Part shown: positions 1 to 8,700 of the stretch, piece after piece
Layout of the letters: each line of letters starts with the position of its first letter
Numbering within the stretch: the first letter of the stretch is position 1
Origin: Maridesulfovibrio sp.
GTDB lineage: Bacteria; Desulfobacterota; Desulfovibrionia; Desulfovibrionales; Desulfovibrionaceae
Direction of reading: 5' to 3'
Assembly: GCF_963678865.1 (NCBI RefSeq)
Contig: NZ_OY787459.1
Location: 1,826,501-1,890,500 of the forward strand
DNA length: 64,000 bases
Notes under the pieces: model-generated
What the model saw: the letters and a program-made list of their open reading frames with translations, nothing else
What the model was told of the DNA's origin: nothing
Database searches by the model: none
Made by a program: the position numbers and the translations under genes

Positions 1-713
1 AACAGCTGCAGAATGACCCGTGGGATGAAGTCGGCGACAAATTCAAGGCCGGTGATAAAATCAGCGGTACTGTTGTCCGCTGTGCCGATTTCGGCGCATT
101 CGTTGAAATCGCACCCGGCATTGAAGGGCTGGTCCACGTATCCGAGATGAGCTACACCAAGCGCGTCCATAAGCCGGAAGACGAAGTATCCCCCGGCCAG
201 GAAGTAGCTGTGATGATCAAGGAGATCGATCCGGTAAAACGTCGTATCGGCCTGTCCATGAAAGACGCTGCAGGTGATCCTTGGATGGACATGGCTGACA
301 CCTTCAAGGTTGGTCAGGAAGTGGAAGGAACAGTGGAGAACCGTGCTGAATTCGGTATCTTCATCAACCTCGCTCCCGGCATAACCGGACTGCTGCCCAT
401 GTCCCGCATCACCCGCTCCGGCAAACAGGCCGAGCTGGAAGCACTGAAGCCCGGCGACAAGGTTACCATCTCCATTGAAGAGATCAATACTGCAGACCGC
501 AAGGTAACCCTCACCGCAGGTGAAGCCAAAAAAGACGATGGAGACAAAGACTGGAAAGAATACGCCAAGTCCGCACCCAAAAAGCCTGCCCCGCGCAAAT
601 CCGCTCCCAAAACCAGCTCCACAACAAGTAGTTCCGGTGGTTCTGGTGGTTCCGGTGGATTCGGCGGCCTGCTCGGCGACAAGCTTCAGGAAGCCATGAA
701 GAACAAAAAATAA
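1..713 (+). CDS. S1 RNA-binding domain protein (ribosomal protein S1-like), C-terminal part
   Basis: The reading frame is already open at base 3, so the gene starts outside the window and only about 236 C-terminal residues are present. Two consecutive S1 (OB-fold) repeats are visible. Each has the G-x-V-x-x-x-x-x-FG-x-F-V/I-x-x-x-PG-I-x-GL-x-x-S pattern and ends in a basic/acidic LSMKDAAGDPW-like linker. The last 60 residues are Lys/Pro-rich and then Ser/Gly-rich, ending in a helical, basic tail. S1 repeats bind single-stranded RNA in ribosomal protein S1 and related translation or decay factors. Whether this is rpsA itself or a paralogue cannot be decided without the N-terminus. A terminator hairpin follows immediately. 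Confidence 0.85.
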   Translation, partial: QLQNDPWDEVGDKFKAGDKISGTVVRCADFGAFVEIAPGIEGLVHVSEMSYTKRVHKPEDEVSPGQEVAVMIKEIDPVKRRIGLSMKDAAGDPWMDMADTFKVGQEVEGTVENRAEFGIFINLAPGITGLLPMSRITRSGKQAELEALKPGDKVTISIEEINTADRKVTLTAGEAKKDDGDKDWKEYAKSAPKKPAPRKSAPKTSSTTSSSGGSGGSGGFGGLLGDKLQEAMKNKK

Positions 714-720
714 TTACCCT

Positions 721-760
721 AAAGGCCGGGCATTCCTTTGGGAAGTCCGGCCTTTATATT
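721..760 (+). terminator. Rho-independent terminator behind the S1-domain gene
   Basis: Perfect 9-bp stem AAAGGCCGG (721-729) / CCGGCCTTT (747-755) with a 17-nt loop, 7 nt after the stop codon. The downstream tract is only weakly T-rich (TATATT). The same TATATT (755-760) could act as a -10 box for the next gene. Confidence 0.7.
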
Positions 761-766
761 TCTGCC

Positions 767-991
767 ATGGATAACAACAAGACCATCAAATGCTGGAGAG
801 ATTGTTGAACAGGATTCAAGGAGGTGAGTTCGCACCTTCAAGAGATCCAATCCGGCATGAGTGTAAAAGCCGAAATCCGCGCAGACCAGCGCTCCAACAT
901 TGACATTATCTGCCGGGTCAGAAAATCGGAAATAATCGCAGAAGAGAACATCCCTGAAAACCTTATCCTGCTGACCCTGCGTAAAAAATAA
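767..991 (+). CDS. Candidate small selenoprotein, TusA/SirA-like fold (in-frame TGA at 806-808)
   Basis: Seen: from ATG 767 the frame reads MDNNKTIKCWRDC, then TGA (806-808), then 60 more sense codons to TAA 989-991. With the TGA read as selenocysteine the product is 74 residues. Eighteen bases after the TGA lies a hairpin: AGGTG (822-826) / CACCT (833-837), loop AGTTCG with G at the second loop position, and an outer helix GGAT (812-815) / ATCC (845-848). This geometry fits the bacterial SECIS model (apical loop with an early G, roughly 16-37 nt from the UGA). The predicted order (strand with Cys-x-x-x-Cys-Sec, helix, strands) resembles small TusA-like sulfur carriers. The next gene, a TSUP transporter, begins 5 nt later without its own Shine-Dalgarno, which argues that this frame is translated. 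Weak points: no Shine-Dalgarno before ATG 767 (possibly leaderless), and no homologue comparison. The alternative is a 44-residue ORF from ATG 857 or a decayed gene. Confidence 0.6.
811..848 (+). promoter_or_regulatory. Putative bacterial SECIS-like hairpin
   Basis: Two-part helix directly 3' of the in-frame TGA at 806-808: outer GGAT (812-815) / ATCC (845-848), an internal loop, inner AGGTG (822-826) / CACCT (833-837), loop AGUUCG. The loop starts 18 nt after the TGA. This is the place and shape expected for the SelB-binding element of bacterial selenoprotein mRNAs. It is a prediction by eye only. Confidence 0.5.
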
Positions 992-996
992 AAATC

Positions 997-1722
997 ATGT
1001 CCGCTTTCCTGCTTGTACCTGCAATCTTCCTTATCGCGGGCCTGCTCCAAGGCCTTACCGGATTCGGCTCAGCCCTTATAGCCATGCCGTTGCTTGCGTT
1101 CATTATCGACATCAAAACAGCAGTAGCGGCCTGCACCCTTTGCGGAATAACCATAAACCTGAAAATGTGCTGCAACCTGCGCTCTAATATGGACTCGCGC
1201 AAAATATTACCCCTGATTATAGGCAGCATTCCGGGAGCAGTCTTCGGCACACTTGCCCTCAAGGAAGTGGACGGCAACCTAATAACTTTCTTTCTGGGAT
1301 TTCTGGTCGCCGGTTACGCCGGGTACTCACTGCTGGTGCGCCCCATTGTTCTCAAACTGAACCCGGCATGGGGTTATCTTTCCGGATTCCTGACCGGTGC
1401 CATAACTGCGGCAGTAAGTGCCGGTGGTCCCCCCACCATCATATATTCATCTCTCATGGGATGGAAAAAAGATGACTTCAAAGCAACGCTCTCCGGCTTC
1501 TTTCTGGCGGCTGCGTCTATGGCTGCACTCGGGCATCTGATCAGCGGACTCACAACATTTTATTCCTTCCAGCTCTTCCTTGCTTCCCTGTTACCGGTTC
1601 AGGCGGGAGTCTTCATCGGACACAGGCTTGCAGGAAAGGTCTCGGAAGACCTTTACAGAAGAATAATCATGATTTTGCTTGTCTTCATGGGAATCATGCT
1701 TATTTTTCAAAGCACAGGTTAA
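997..1722 (+). CDS. TSUP (TauE/SafE) family membrane transporter
   Basis: A 241-residue polytopic membrane protein of the sulfite exporter TauE/SafE family, whose members move sulfite, thiosulfate, sulfoacetate or other small anions. The N-terminus has the family hallmark LLQGLTGFGSALIAMPLL. A second half-repeat follows near residues 125-150 (GxLTGAITAAVSAGGPP), as expected from the internal duplication of TSUP proteins. About seven or eight hydrophobic segments are visible. The start at ATG 997 lies 5 nt after the stop of the candidate selenoprotein and has no Shine-Dalgarno, suggesting translational coupling. TusA-like carriers and TSUP-type permeases are often paired, so a role in sulfur or selenium anion handling is plausible. 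The substrate is unknown. Confidence 0.85.
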   Translation: MSAFLLVPAIFLIAGLLQGLTGFGSALIAMPLLAFIIDIKTAVAACTLCGITINLKMCCNLRSNMDSRKILPLIIGSIPGAVFGTLALKEVDGNLITFFLGFLVAGYAGYSLLVRPIVLKLNPAWGYLSGFLTGAITAAVSAGGPPTIIYSSLMGWKKDDFKATLSGFFLAAASMAALGHLISGLTTFYSFQLFLASLLPVQAGVFIGHRLAGKVSEDLYRRIIMILLVFMGIMLIFQSTG

Positions 1723-1750
1723 GATATATAAGCACGGGAGTTTGTTTTAA

Positions 1751-2251
1751 ATGTTCGCTAAAATTTTTCTGGGTTTTGTCCTTATTCCCCTGATTGATCT
1801 CTACATTCTGGTACAGATCGGTTCCAAAATCGGGACACTCAATGCCATTGCCCTCTGCCTGCTGACCGCCTTTGTGGGCGCGGCTCTCGCTAAATCACAA
1901 GGCGTGGCCACCATGCAAAAAGTTCAGGAAAACCTGAACAAAGGCATCATGCCCGCCGAAGATATCCTTGACGCGGTGCTGATTTTCCTCGCCGGACTGG
2001 TCCTGCTGACCCCCGGATTCATGACCGATATTTTTGGTCTGCTCATCCTCTTCCCGGTAACACGCGGCTACTTCAAAAAGATGCTCCGCAAACAGTTTGA
2101 AAACATGAAAAACAACCCGAACATCCATGTGGTTCACCACAACTCCGAATTCACTGCCTGGACCAACCAAGACCAGCCCAAACGCCGCATTGACCACGAT
2201 GTCATCGATGTTGAGGTGGAAGACAGAAAGGATAATAAGCCGCTGCAGTAG
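1751..2251 (+). CDS. fxsA: FxsA family membrane protein
   Basis: A 166-residue protein of the FxsA family. In E. coli FxsA is an inner-membrane protein whose overproduction relieves phage T7 exclusion by the F plasmid; its native role is unknown. The N-terminal hydrophobic hairpin (about residues 1-45), the conserved LLTPGFMTDIFGLLILFP segment (about 78-97) and the following basic stretch are characteristic. The C-terminal 50 residues are hydrophilic and acidic. The start ATG 1751 follows GGAG at 1737-1740. It lies 28 bp behind the TSUP gene, so cotranscription is likely, and a strong terminator follows. Confidence 0.85.
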   Translation: MFAKIFLGFVLIPLIDLYILVQIGSKIGTLNAIALCLLTAFVGAALAKSQGVATMQKVQENLNKGIMPAEDILDAVLIFLAGLVLLTPGFMTDIFGLLILFPVTRGYFKKMLRKQFENMKNNPNIHVVHHNSEFTAWTNQDQPKRRIDHDVIDVEVEDRKDNKPLQ

Positions 2252-2271
2252 TGACGGCTATATATTGTACG

Positions 2272-2316
2272 AAAAGACAGCCCCCGCACTTTGCTTAGTG
2301 CGAGGGCTGTCTTTTT
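2272..2316 (+). terminator. Rho-independent terminator, usable in both directions
   Basis: Long GC-rich stem AAAAGACAGCCC-CGCACT (2272-2290) / AGTGCGAGGGCTGTCTTTT (2297-2315) with a TTGCTT loop and T-run. It separates fxsA (+) from the convergent channel gene (-). Confidence 0.9.
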
Positions 2317-2333
2317 GCCTTTTAAAAAAGTCC

Positions 2334-3131
2334 CTAACCATCAACAATCGTACATAATTTTTTACTATTCTTTCTGTTTTTAGGCATTCCGGTATACACA
2401 GTAAAACTCACAACCAAAAGGATAATACCGCAAAGGACTTCATATACAGACAAAAATTGGGGCCACCAATGGGTGGGACTGATATCACCATAACCCAAGG
2501 TAGTTATTGTCACCCCGCTAAAATAAAGAAAATCAGAAAGGAGCTTGGGAGCATTGGCCAAATTTTTCACCATCTCGCAAGGGCATGGCGAGGCTGAAAC
2601 CCAAAATCTTACAGGAAGCATCAAATAGAGCAAAGCAAAATTAAAAATCAGTTCCAAATAACTTTTTAATGCTAATTGAATACGTTCGTAGGGTAAAAGA
2701 AAACTTCTACTATATGCATAAGGTTTCATCCTTACACAAGCATCGGAATAGAAAGCTATAAAAATTTCATTACAGCGTGAAAATAAAAACCATCCCCACA
2801 AAAAATTAAAAAAAATTTTGACCGTTTCGTTTAGAGGGGAATTTATACTGACAAAACGTTGCCACGCCAGAATACCCCCGACACTAAGAATGGATATCAT
2901 CAAATATCTAGTGTTCAAACGCCGTATAATCTCTGCCCTTTGAATTTTGCTCTCCCCTTTCTTTAATTTATGTGCGACAAACCACGTAGGGGAAAATATA
3001 CATCTTAATACTGGCCAAATTTTTTTATTTAATGCTAAAAAAAAAGCATCCTCAAACACCCGAAATTTCTTTTTGTTTAATACCAAAAAATTATCCTTAT
3101 TTAACATCCTCAACTTATTTTTCTTTAACAT
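2334..3131 (-). CDS. Two-TM-pore potassium channel-like protein with N-terminal octad repeats
   Basis: About 265 residues if started at ATG 3129-3131, 4 nt after the rlpA stop; longer versions would overlap rlpA. The C-terminal third has a pore loop with the K+ selectivity signature TTLGYGD, followed by a final hydrophobic helix, as in ion-channel (Ion_trans_2) proteins. Further hydrophobic segments lie upstream (at least three). The first ~45 residues form an eight-residue repeat of the type hydrophobic-L-N-K-x-x-F-x. The gene is much more AT-rich than its neighbours (long A/T runs), which suggests recent acquisition or relaxed selection. It probably conducts K+ across the inner membrane; the gating signal is unknown. 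Confidence 0.7.
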   Translation of the reverse strand: MLKKNKLRMLNKDNFLVLNKKKFRVFEDAFFLALNKKIWPVLRCIFSPTWFVAHKLKKGESKIQRAEIIRRLNTRYLMISILSVGGILAWQRFVSINSPLNETVKIFFNFLWGWFLFSRCNEIFIAFYSDACVRMKPYAYSRSFLLPYERIQLALKSYLELIFNFALLYLMLPVRFWVSASPCPCEMVKNLANAPKLLSDFLYFSGVTITTLGYGDISPTHWWPQFLSVYEVLCGIILLVVSFTVYTGMPKNRKNSKKLCTIVDG

Positions 3132-3135
3132 AATA

Positions 3136-3855
3136 TTAATCTTGAATAACATCTGCCAGAATAAAAGTTCCCGGAAAGCCTTTGCCCATGGAAATGTGGG
3201 CCTTTCTGGCCTTATCCAAAGATTTATACATGCCCAGTTGCACCTTGAAAATCTGAGCACTGTCGGTAACGACTCGAACTGTGCGGGTGTTGTGAAAACC
3301 GGCCTTGTGTAACTTTTCGATCAGACGGTCGGCATTGGCCTTGACCTTGTATGCCCCGGCCTGAATGTAAAAAGCTCCGTAGAGTTTTTTCTGAACCGGG
3401 GCAGGAGCGGCTGCTGATTGCGGTTCAGGCTCCGGGCGATATGGTTCGATGAGCACCTTGGCTTTTCCGGAATCAATAAAACCGAGTTCCTGAGCGGCGG
3501 CACGTGAAAGATCAATGATACGGTCCGGAACAAAAGGACCACGGTCATTGATGGTCACTGCAGCTTTCTTGTTGTTGCCGAGATTGGTAACCGTAACTTT
3601 CACTCCCAGCGGAAGATAATTGTGAGCAGCGGTCATTTTTTTCATGTCATAAGGCTCACCGCTGGCCGTCAATTTACCCTGAAATTTTTCCCCATACCAT
3701 GACGCCATGCCTTCTTCCCGATAATCTGCAGGAATGACGACTGTTTCAGAGGCAGACAAGGCTTCATCTGTTTTATTATGAAATCCATCCTGCGCATATG
3801 CGTTAACCGCAACCGTCAGCAGCAAAAGCTGCACCATAAAAAACCGTTTGATCAT
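3136..3855 (-). CDS. rlpA: RlpA-like septal ring lytic transglycosylase with SPOR domain
   Basis: A 239-residue exported protein: signal peptide (residues 1-21, cleaved after AYA), then a double-psi beta-barrel RlpA domain (about 48-140). That domain carries ASWYGEKFQGKLTASGEPYD, the AAH motif and the VTINDRGPF catalytic-region motif. A Pro/Ala linker follows, and a C-terminal SPOR domain (about 158-238) that binds denuded septal glycan. RlpA cleaves peptidoglycan strands lacking stem peptides at the division site. There is no Cys at the signal peptide end, so it is probably periplasmic rather than a lipoprotein. The Shine-Dalgarno is CAGGAGAT just upstream of the minus-strand ATG. Confidence 0.9.
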   Translation of the reverse strand: MIKRFFMVQLLLLTVAVNAYAQDGFHNKTDEALSASETVVIPADYREEGMASWYGEKFQGKLTASGEPYDMKKMTAAHNYLPLGVKVTVTNLGNNKKAAVTINDRGPFVPDRIIDLSRAAAQELGFIDSGKAKVLIEPYRPEPEPQSAAAPAPVQKKLYGAFYIQAGAYKVKANADRLIEKLHKAGFHNTRTVRVVTDSAQIFKVQLGMYKSLDKARKAHISMGKGFPGTFILADVIQD

Positions 3856-3964
3856 TTATATCTCCTGCCGAATTTAGTATAATCCAAAACATCCTTATGC
3901 AGAATTACGGTCGCTGGCAAGCTTTCAAACATCCAGACTAAGGAGAATACAGGTTGCAAGGCAT

Positions 3965-4273
3965 CTATAATTTTTTCATCTCACGAAGATGCTTCTCTTC
4001 ATTGTACTCGCCAAGTTCGTACATACGGATTTTGTTGCTGCGTGGAAATTCTCTTTTGAATAAGATCTTGAGAAGCTTTTTAATACCCTTGAGTTCGGAT
4101 TGATGCTCGATTGTTTCATAACCGTCTTCGTAAATAATGTATTCCTGCTCGCGAACGTGCAAAATTAACAGGGAACGGTTGCGTTTATAGGTGCGCAGGT
4201 CTATGCAATGGCCCACAGGGAGCTTTTTGAGCTTCCGTAAAACCGATTCAAGTGCTGTTGCTTTATCAATCAT
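3965..4273 (-). CDS. Conserved-looking hypothetical protein (102 aa)
   Basis: I do not recognise a family. The product is a small, basic, soluble protein without signal peptide or membrane segment. It is predicted to be mixed alpha/beta, with two central strands (RSLLILHVREQEYIIYEDGYE) and a charged C-terminal helix. It lies 109 bp upstream of rlpA on the same strand and is divergent from rlmD, with only 39 bp between start codons, so the two must share a very compact promoter region. Codon use matches the neighbours, supporting a real gene. Confidence 0.6.
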   Translation of the reverse strand: MIDKATALESVLRKLKKLPVGHCIDLRTYKRNRSLLILHVREQEYIIYEDGYETIEHQSELKGIKKLLKILFKREFPRSNKIRMYELGEYNEEKHLREMKKL

Positions 4274-4312
4274 GGACCGGAGCGTACAGCGGCCAAAGGA
4301 GAACTGTCAAAC

Positions 4313-5710
4313 ATGAGTAATAATACCAGCCCCATCCGCAAAGGCGATATAGTTGAAACCCGGATAGAATCTCTGGCCTTCGGCGGCAGGGGGATCGGGC
4401 GTTTTGAGGGATTGACCCTTTTTGTGGAAGGCGTTGTGCCGGGCCAGACAGTGCGCTGCGAAATAACCAAACTCAAAAAAAGGTTCGGAGAAGCCCGCCG
4501 CACAGAGATCATCGACCATGCTGAAAATGAGCAGACTCCAGCCTGTGAATACTTCGGTTCCTGCGGGGGATGTCTGCATCAGGATATCAAATATCCGGCC
4601 CAATCCTTTTGGAAAGGCCGCCAGGTATGCGAAACACTTGAGCGTATCGGCAAAATTCCCGCAAACACACCGGGCATGGGCGAAAATGCACTCTCTTCTC
4701 CGCTGGAATACGGATACCGCAATAAGATGGAATTCTCCTTCCATGGTATTGATGATTCCCTGAAGCTGGGTTTTAAGCGGCGAGGTTCTGAAACCGAGGT
4801 CATCAATATTTCCAGCTGTCCGCTGCTGCCTGCAGAGTGTACCGGAATCCCGGCCCTTGTGCGTGACTACTGTGCCCGGACCGGAATCGGGACATACCGC
4901 CACAACCGGGGCGGCTACTGGCGCAAACTTGTAGTACGATTCTCCCATCACAGCGGAGAAATGATGATCCACCTGCTCACCGGGCCGGCCAAATCACATC
5001 ATGCCGTAAAAGGACTGGGCAAGCTCCTTTTTGAAAACTATCCGCAGCTGAAGAGTTTTGTGCATTCCACCCGTAAGGGGCGGGCTGATCTGGCCACCGG
5101 AGAAAGATTGATTTCACTGACCGGTCAGAAATTTATCACCGAAACACTGACCCGTGCGGACGGCACAGAAATCAACTACCGTATCACCCCCAATGCCTTT
5201 TTCCAAACTAACTCCAAAGGCGCGGAGGAACTCTACCGCAAAAGCGTGGAACTGGCTGCACCCGGACCGGATGATGTTGTCTGGGACCTTTTCTGCGGTT
5301 CCGGGGGCATCGGTATGTTCATGGCAAAAGACGTGGGTAGAATGATCGGCATTGAAGTTTCCGAAGAATCCGTGCTGTCGGCAAAAGAAAATGCCAAACT
5401 CAACGGGTTGGAGAATACGCAATATATCGTCGGCAACCTCGCCTCTGCTAAGGGACTTCCCGAGGACCTGCCCCGACCTGATATGGTTATTGTGGACCCT
5501 CCCCGTTCCGGCGTTCCTGAACCTTCCCTGCAAAAACTTCTCGAATTGGGACCGCAAAAGATCCTCTATATATCCTGCAACCCCGCGACCCTTGCCCGTG
5601 ATGTTGCGAAAATGCACGAAAAGTACAGTCTGGAGCGTTTTGCCGCAGTGGATATGTTTCCACATACGGCACATGTGGAATCCATCGCGCTGTTGACGAA
5701 AACGGGCTAA
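4313..5710 (+). CDS. rlmD: 23S rRNA (uracil-C5)-methyltransferase, RlmD/RumA type
   Basis: A 465-residue SAM-dependent RNA m5U methyltransferase. An N-terminal TRAM domain (about 7-66) is followed by the iron-sulfur cysteines C78, C84 and C87 (CEYFGSCGGC) plus a fourth Cys near 168. The C-terminal half is a Rossmann methyltransferase domain with DLFCGSGGIGM as SAM-binding motif I, VDPPRSG, and the catalytic nucleophile C422 in SCNPATLARD. Family members methylate U1939 (RlmD) or U747 (RlmC) of 23S rRNA or U54 of tRNA (TrmA). The cluster and length favour RlmD, but the exact target is inference. The start is set by GGAGAA 11 nt upstream. Confidence 0.85.
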   Translation: MSNNTSPIRKGDIVETRIESLAFGGRGIGRFEGLTLFVEGVVPGQTVRCEITKLKKRFGEARRTEIIDHAENEQTPACEYFGSCGGCLHQDIKYPAQSFWKGRQVCETLERIGKIPANTPGMGENALSSPLEYGYRNKMEFSFHGIDDSLKLGFKRRGSETEVINISSCPLLPAECTGIPALVRDYCARTGIGTYRHNRGGYWRKLVVRFSHHSGEMMIHLLTGPAKSHHAVKGLGKLLFENYPQLKSFVHSTRKGRADLATGERLISLTGQKFITETLTRADGTEINYRITPNAFFQTNSKGAEELYRKSVELAAPGPDDVVWDLFCGSGGIGMFMAKDVGRMIGIEVSEESVLSAKENAKLNGLENTQYIVGNLASAKGLPEDLPRPDMVIVDPPRSGVPEPSLQKLLELGPQKILYISCNPATLARDVAKMHEKYSLERFAAVDMFPHTAHVESIALLTKTG

Positions 5711-5727
5711 ACAGGTCAGGATATTAT

Positions 5728-8700
5728 ATGGCTGAGACCGAAACACATGATACCCTGCTTGAAGAGCTGCGCAGGCTGAATATTTACCCTCCTGACGAGC
5801 GGCAACTGGCTGAGTTGCGCTTTAAGATCGACGCTAAATTCAGTAGGGACCAGACATCCCCTGACAGTCTGGAAGCCGCCAAATATGCCACGCTGTTCTA
5901 CGGTCTGGCCATGAAGGCTCTTGAGCAGGAAGCTGAGCAGAGCAGCAAGCCCTCCCTTGTCCCTGAAACCACCGACTCTACAGCAGCAGTCTGTCTCGAC
6001 AACCTTGCCTTAATTGGTACCTGCGGTAAAAATCTTGCAGCTCTTATCCTCTGCAACCGTTTGCTGCCTTATTCTCGAGCCAAGGAATGGCTTTCCAATC
6101 AAAAAGACAAAACAGCCATTGCAGTGGCTGACCGTATGCTGGCCGTTCACACCGGGGATGTACCGGAACGGATTAAATATGCTGAATCCGTACTGGAACG
6201 CGTGGCAAACCTCGACCTGCGGGAATCAGTTGATTTCTTTGCCGGAAACGGAACCCGCAAGGGGCAGCTTTCTTTCAGCTCTTTAGAAAAATTCATGTCC
6301 GGCACCTACGGCAGAACATGCCGCGCAAGGTTGCGGACGCCAGAAAGTCTTGAAGAAATCACCCTTTGCACCGAAACCATGCCCCCCTACCCGGACAAAG
6401 ACATGGTTGCAGATGTTTCTTTCCACCTGAAAACCATGGACCCCATCATCATGGAAAAGGTGCTCCGGGCTGTGGAAAGACTCGCTGACGAAATAGATGA
6501 TGAACTGCTTAAAGAAATTCTGCCTCTGGCCCAGTCGCCTTCCCTGCCTCTCGCCAAAGCGTCGATGGACATTATCACCAAATTCGCAGGTCCCAGAAGA
6601 GGGCGTATCTTCGCCCAGCTTTTTAATGAAGCCCCTAAGTTGAGGGCGGAACTGATTAACCGGGTTCCGCTGCTGGGCAGTGATAGCTTCGCCCGTTTCA
6701 TGAATGGAATTTCAGAAGTATTCCACACTCCGGTGTTGGCGGTTTTATTTTCCACAATAAGCGAAGAAGATCCGCAATGCTTCGGCAGCATTCTAAATCT
6801 TGTTCTCAGGCAGTCCCGCAGCCAAAAAAAGAACAGCCTTAAATCCGTGCTGGCCCGGATAATGAACACGGAAAACCTAGCCGAACCGGTCAGGAAGGAA
6901 ATGCCCGAAGGCAAAAACGTTCCAGGTGTGGACTTTGTTAAACAAGGCGGCCCTATTATGCTCAATCTTGAGCATAAAGAGCAGGAACAGACCGGGTTCA
7001 AACGCATTTTCGGCAAACCTGCTGTGCAATCAGACGCTATGCCCGATATCTATACAGACGGACAGTTGACCAATCAGCGGCTACACAAATTAAACAAATG
7101 GAAAAGCCTTTCTCAAGGGCTGGCTTTCCAGAATTGCGTTTTTTCGGCTTGTGAATTCAGGGAATCATTCATGGAGGAATGCTCGTTCAAAGGATGTACC
7201 TTTGAAGCCTGCACCTTTGCTGATGCCTTTTTTCTGGAAGCGGAATTCACGGATTGTACTTTTATCAGCTGTTCCCTGAACGAAACCACATTTTATGACT
7301 GCTCTTTTAAAGATTGTTCCTTTCAATACTCACACTTTGATTCAGCAGTCACTTTCCTCAGTACTTTTAAGAACTGCCGTTTTAAAGCAACCGCATCTCC
7401 GGGAGCATATTTCTGCCGTACCAGTTTTACGGCAACCATGTTCCATACCTGTGATTTACGCGGGACCGTGTTTTACAAAGGAAGTGTGAAGGGTTCTGAT
7501 TTTTGTTTCTCCGATTTTACCGCTACCATGTTCAGAGACGGAATCGTCAGCAGCTCATACTTTACAGAATGCAGCACAAGTCATTGCCGGGCCATGAACA
7601 TGAAGACAGACTCCACGGAACTGCTCAAGGCCATGGTCTGGACCTTTACGGCCCGGCTTGCAGAGAGGGAGCAATTACGGAAAAGATCAACCGGATTCGG
7701 AAATATCGATGAATATGGAAAAGGCGTACTTCATAAAACGCTCAAGCGATGGTTTGTCCTCAAGGAAATAGAACGCAACCATGCCAATTTTTCCGAAAAC
7801 AACAGACGCAGGCTGGACTGGACAGCGGCAAAACTTGAGGGAAAAGGCAGAAGATTCCTGAGCATACTGCCAGCCCTGCTGCACACCAATGCTTTTGAAG
7901 TCAGGTCGGGTATGGACCACCGCAGTACCGCTTCAAAAATAAACGGTTTCGAGCTTACCCCGCAGACAACAGACCTTCTGGAAGAATTCTTTCCTGAAAC
8001 AAAATACGAAGAAAGCGGAAAAGACGCCATTCCCATTGAAGCTTTCATGTCTATCGGCAGCACCGGGACCATTGCCCAGACCGCTGATTCCGACCTTGAT
8101 TGCTGGGTCTGCTGCAACTTCAAAGACATACATCCGGAAAGCAGGGAAAAACTGGGAATAAAGCTCAAAAGCATTGAGGAATGGGCCTTACATGAATTCG
8201 GTCTTGAAATTCATTTTTTCATCATGGACACTCTTGAAATCCGCCATAATAAGTTCGGGTTGAGTGATGAAGAGAGTTCCGGTTCCGCTCAAAGCGCAAT
8301 TCTGAAAGAAGAATTTTACCGCACCGCCCTGCTGCTGGCCGGACGCCCTCCTCTGTGGTGGTTCACTCCTCCGGAATCAGGGCCCAAGACTTATGAAAAC
8401 AGCAAAAAGAAAGTAAACCTGCTCAAGGGCAAAGATTTTTACGTTGATCTCGGCAATGTCCCGAAAATACCGGTAGAAGAATTCTTCGGCGCATCCCTGT
8501 GGCAGATAGTAAAAGGAATCAAGAGTCCGTTTAAATCTATTATGAAGTTCGGACTGCTGGAACTGTATACATCGGACAGCAAATATTCCCTGCTCTGTGA
8601 AAAGCTCAAGAAAAACATCCAGAATGGAAAACGCCGGCTGCATAGGGTTGATCCGTACATGCTCCTCTACCGTGAACTTGCTGACTTTTACGCTAAACGG

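Noticed and set aside
838-1050. Small minus-strand frame across the selenoprotein candidate
   Set aside because: No start signal, and it overlaps the TSUP start. The sense frame is better supported by the coupling to the next gene.
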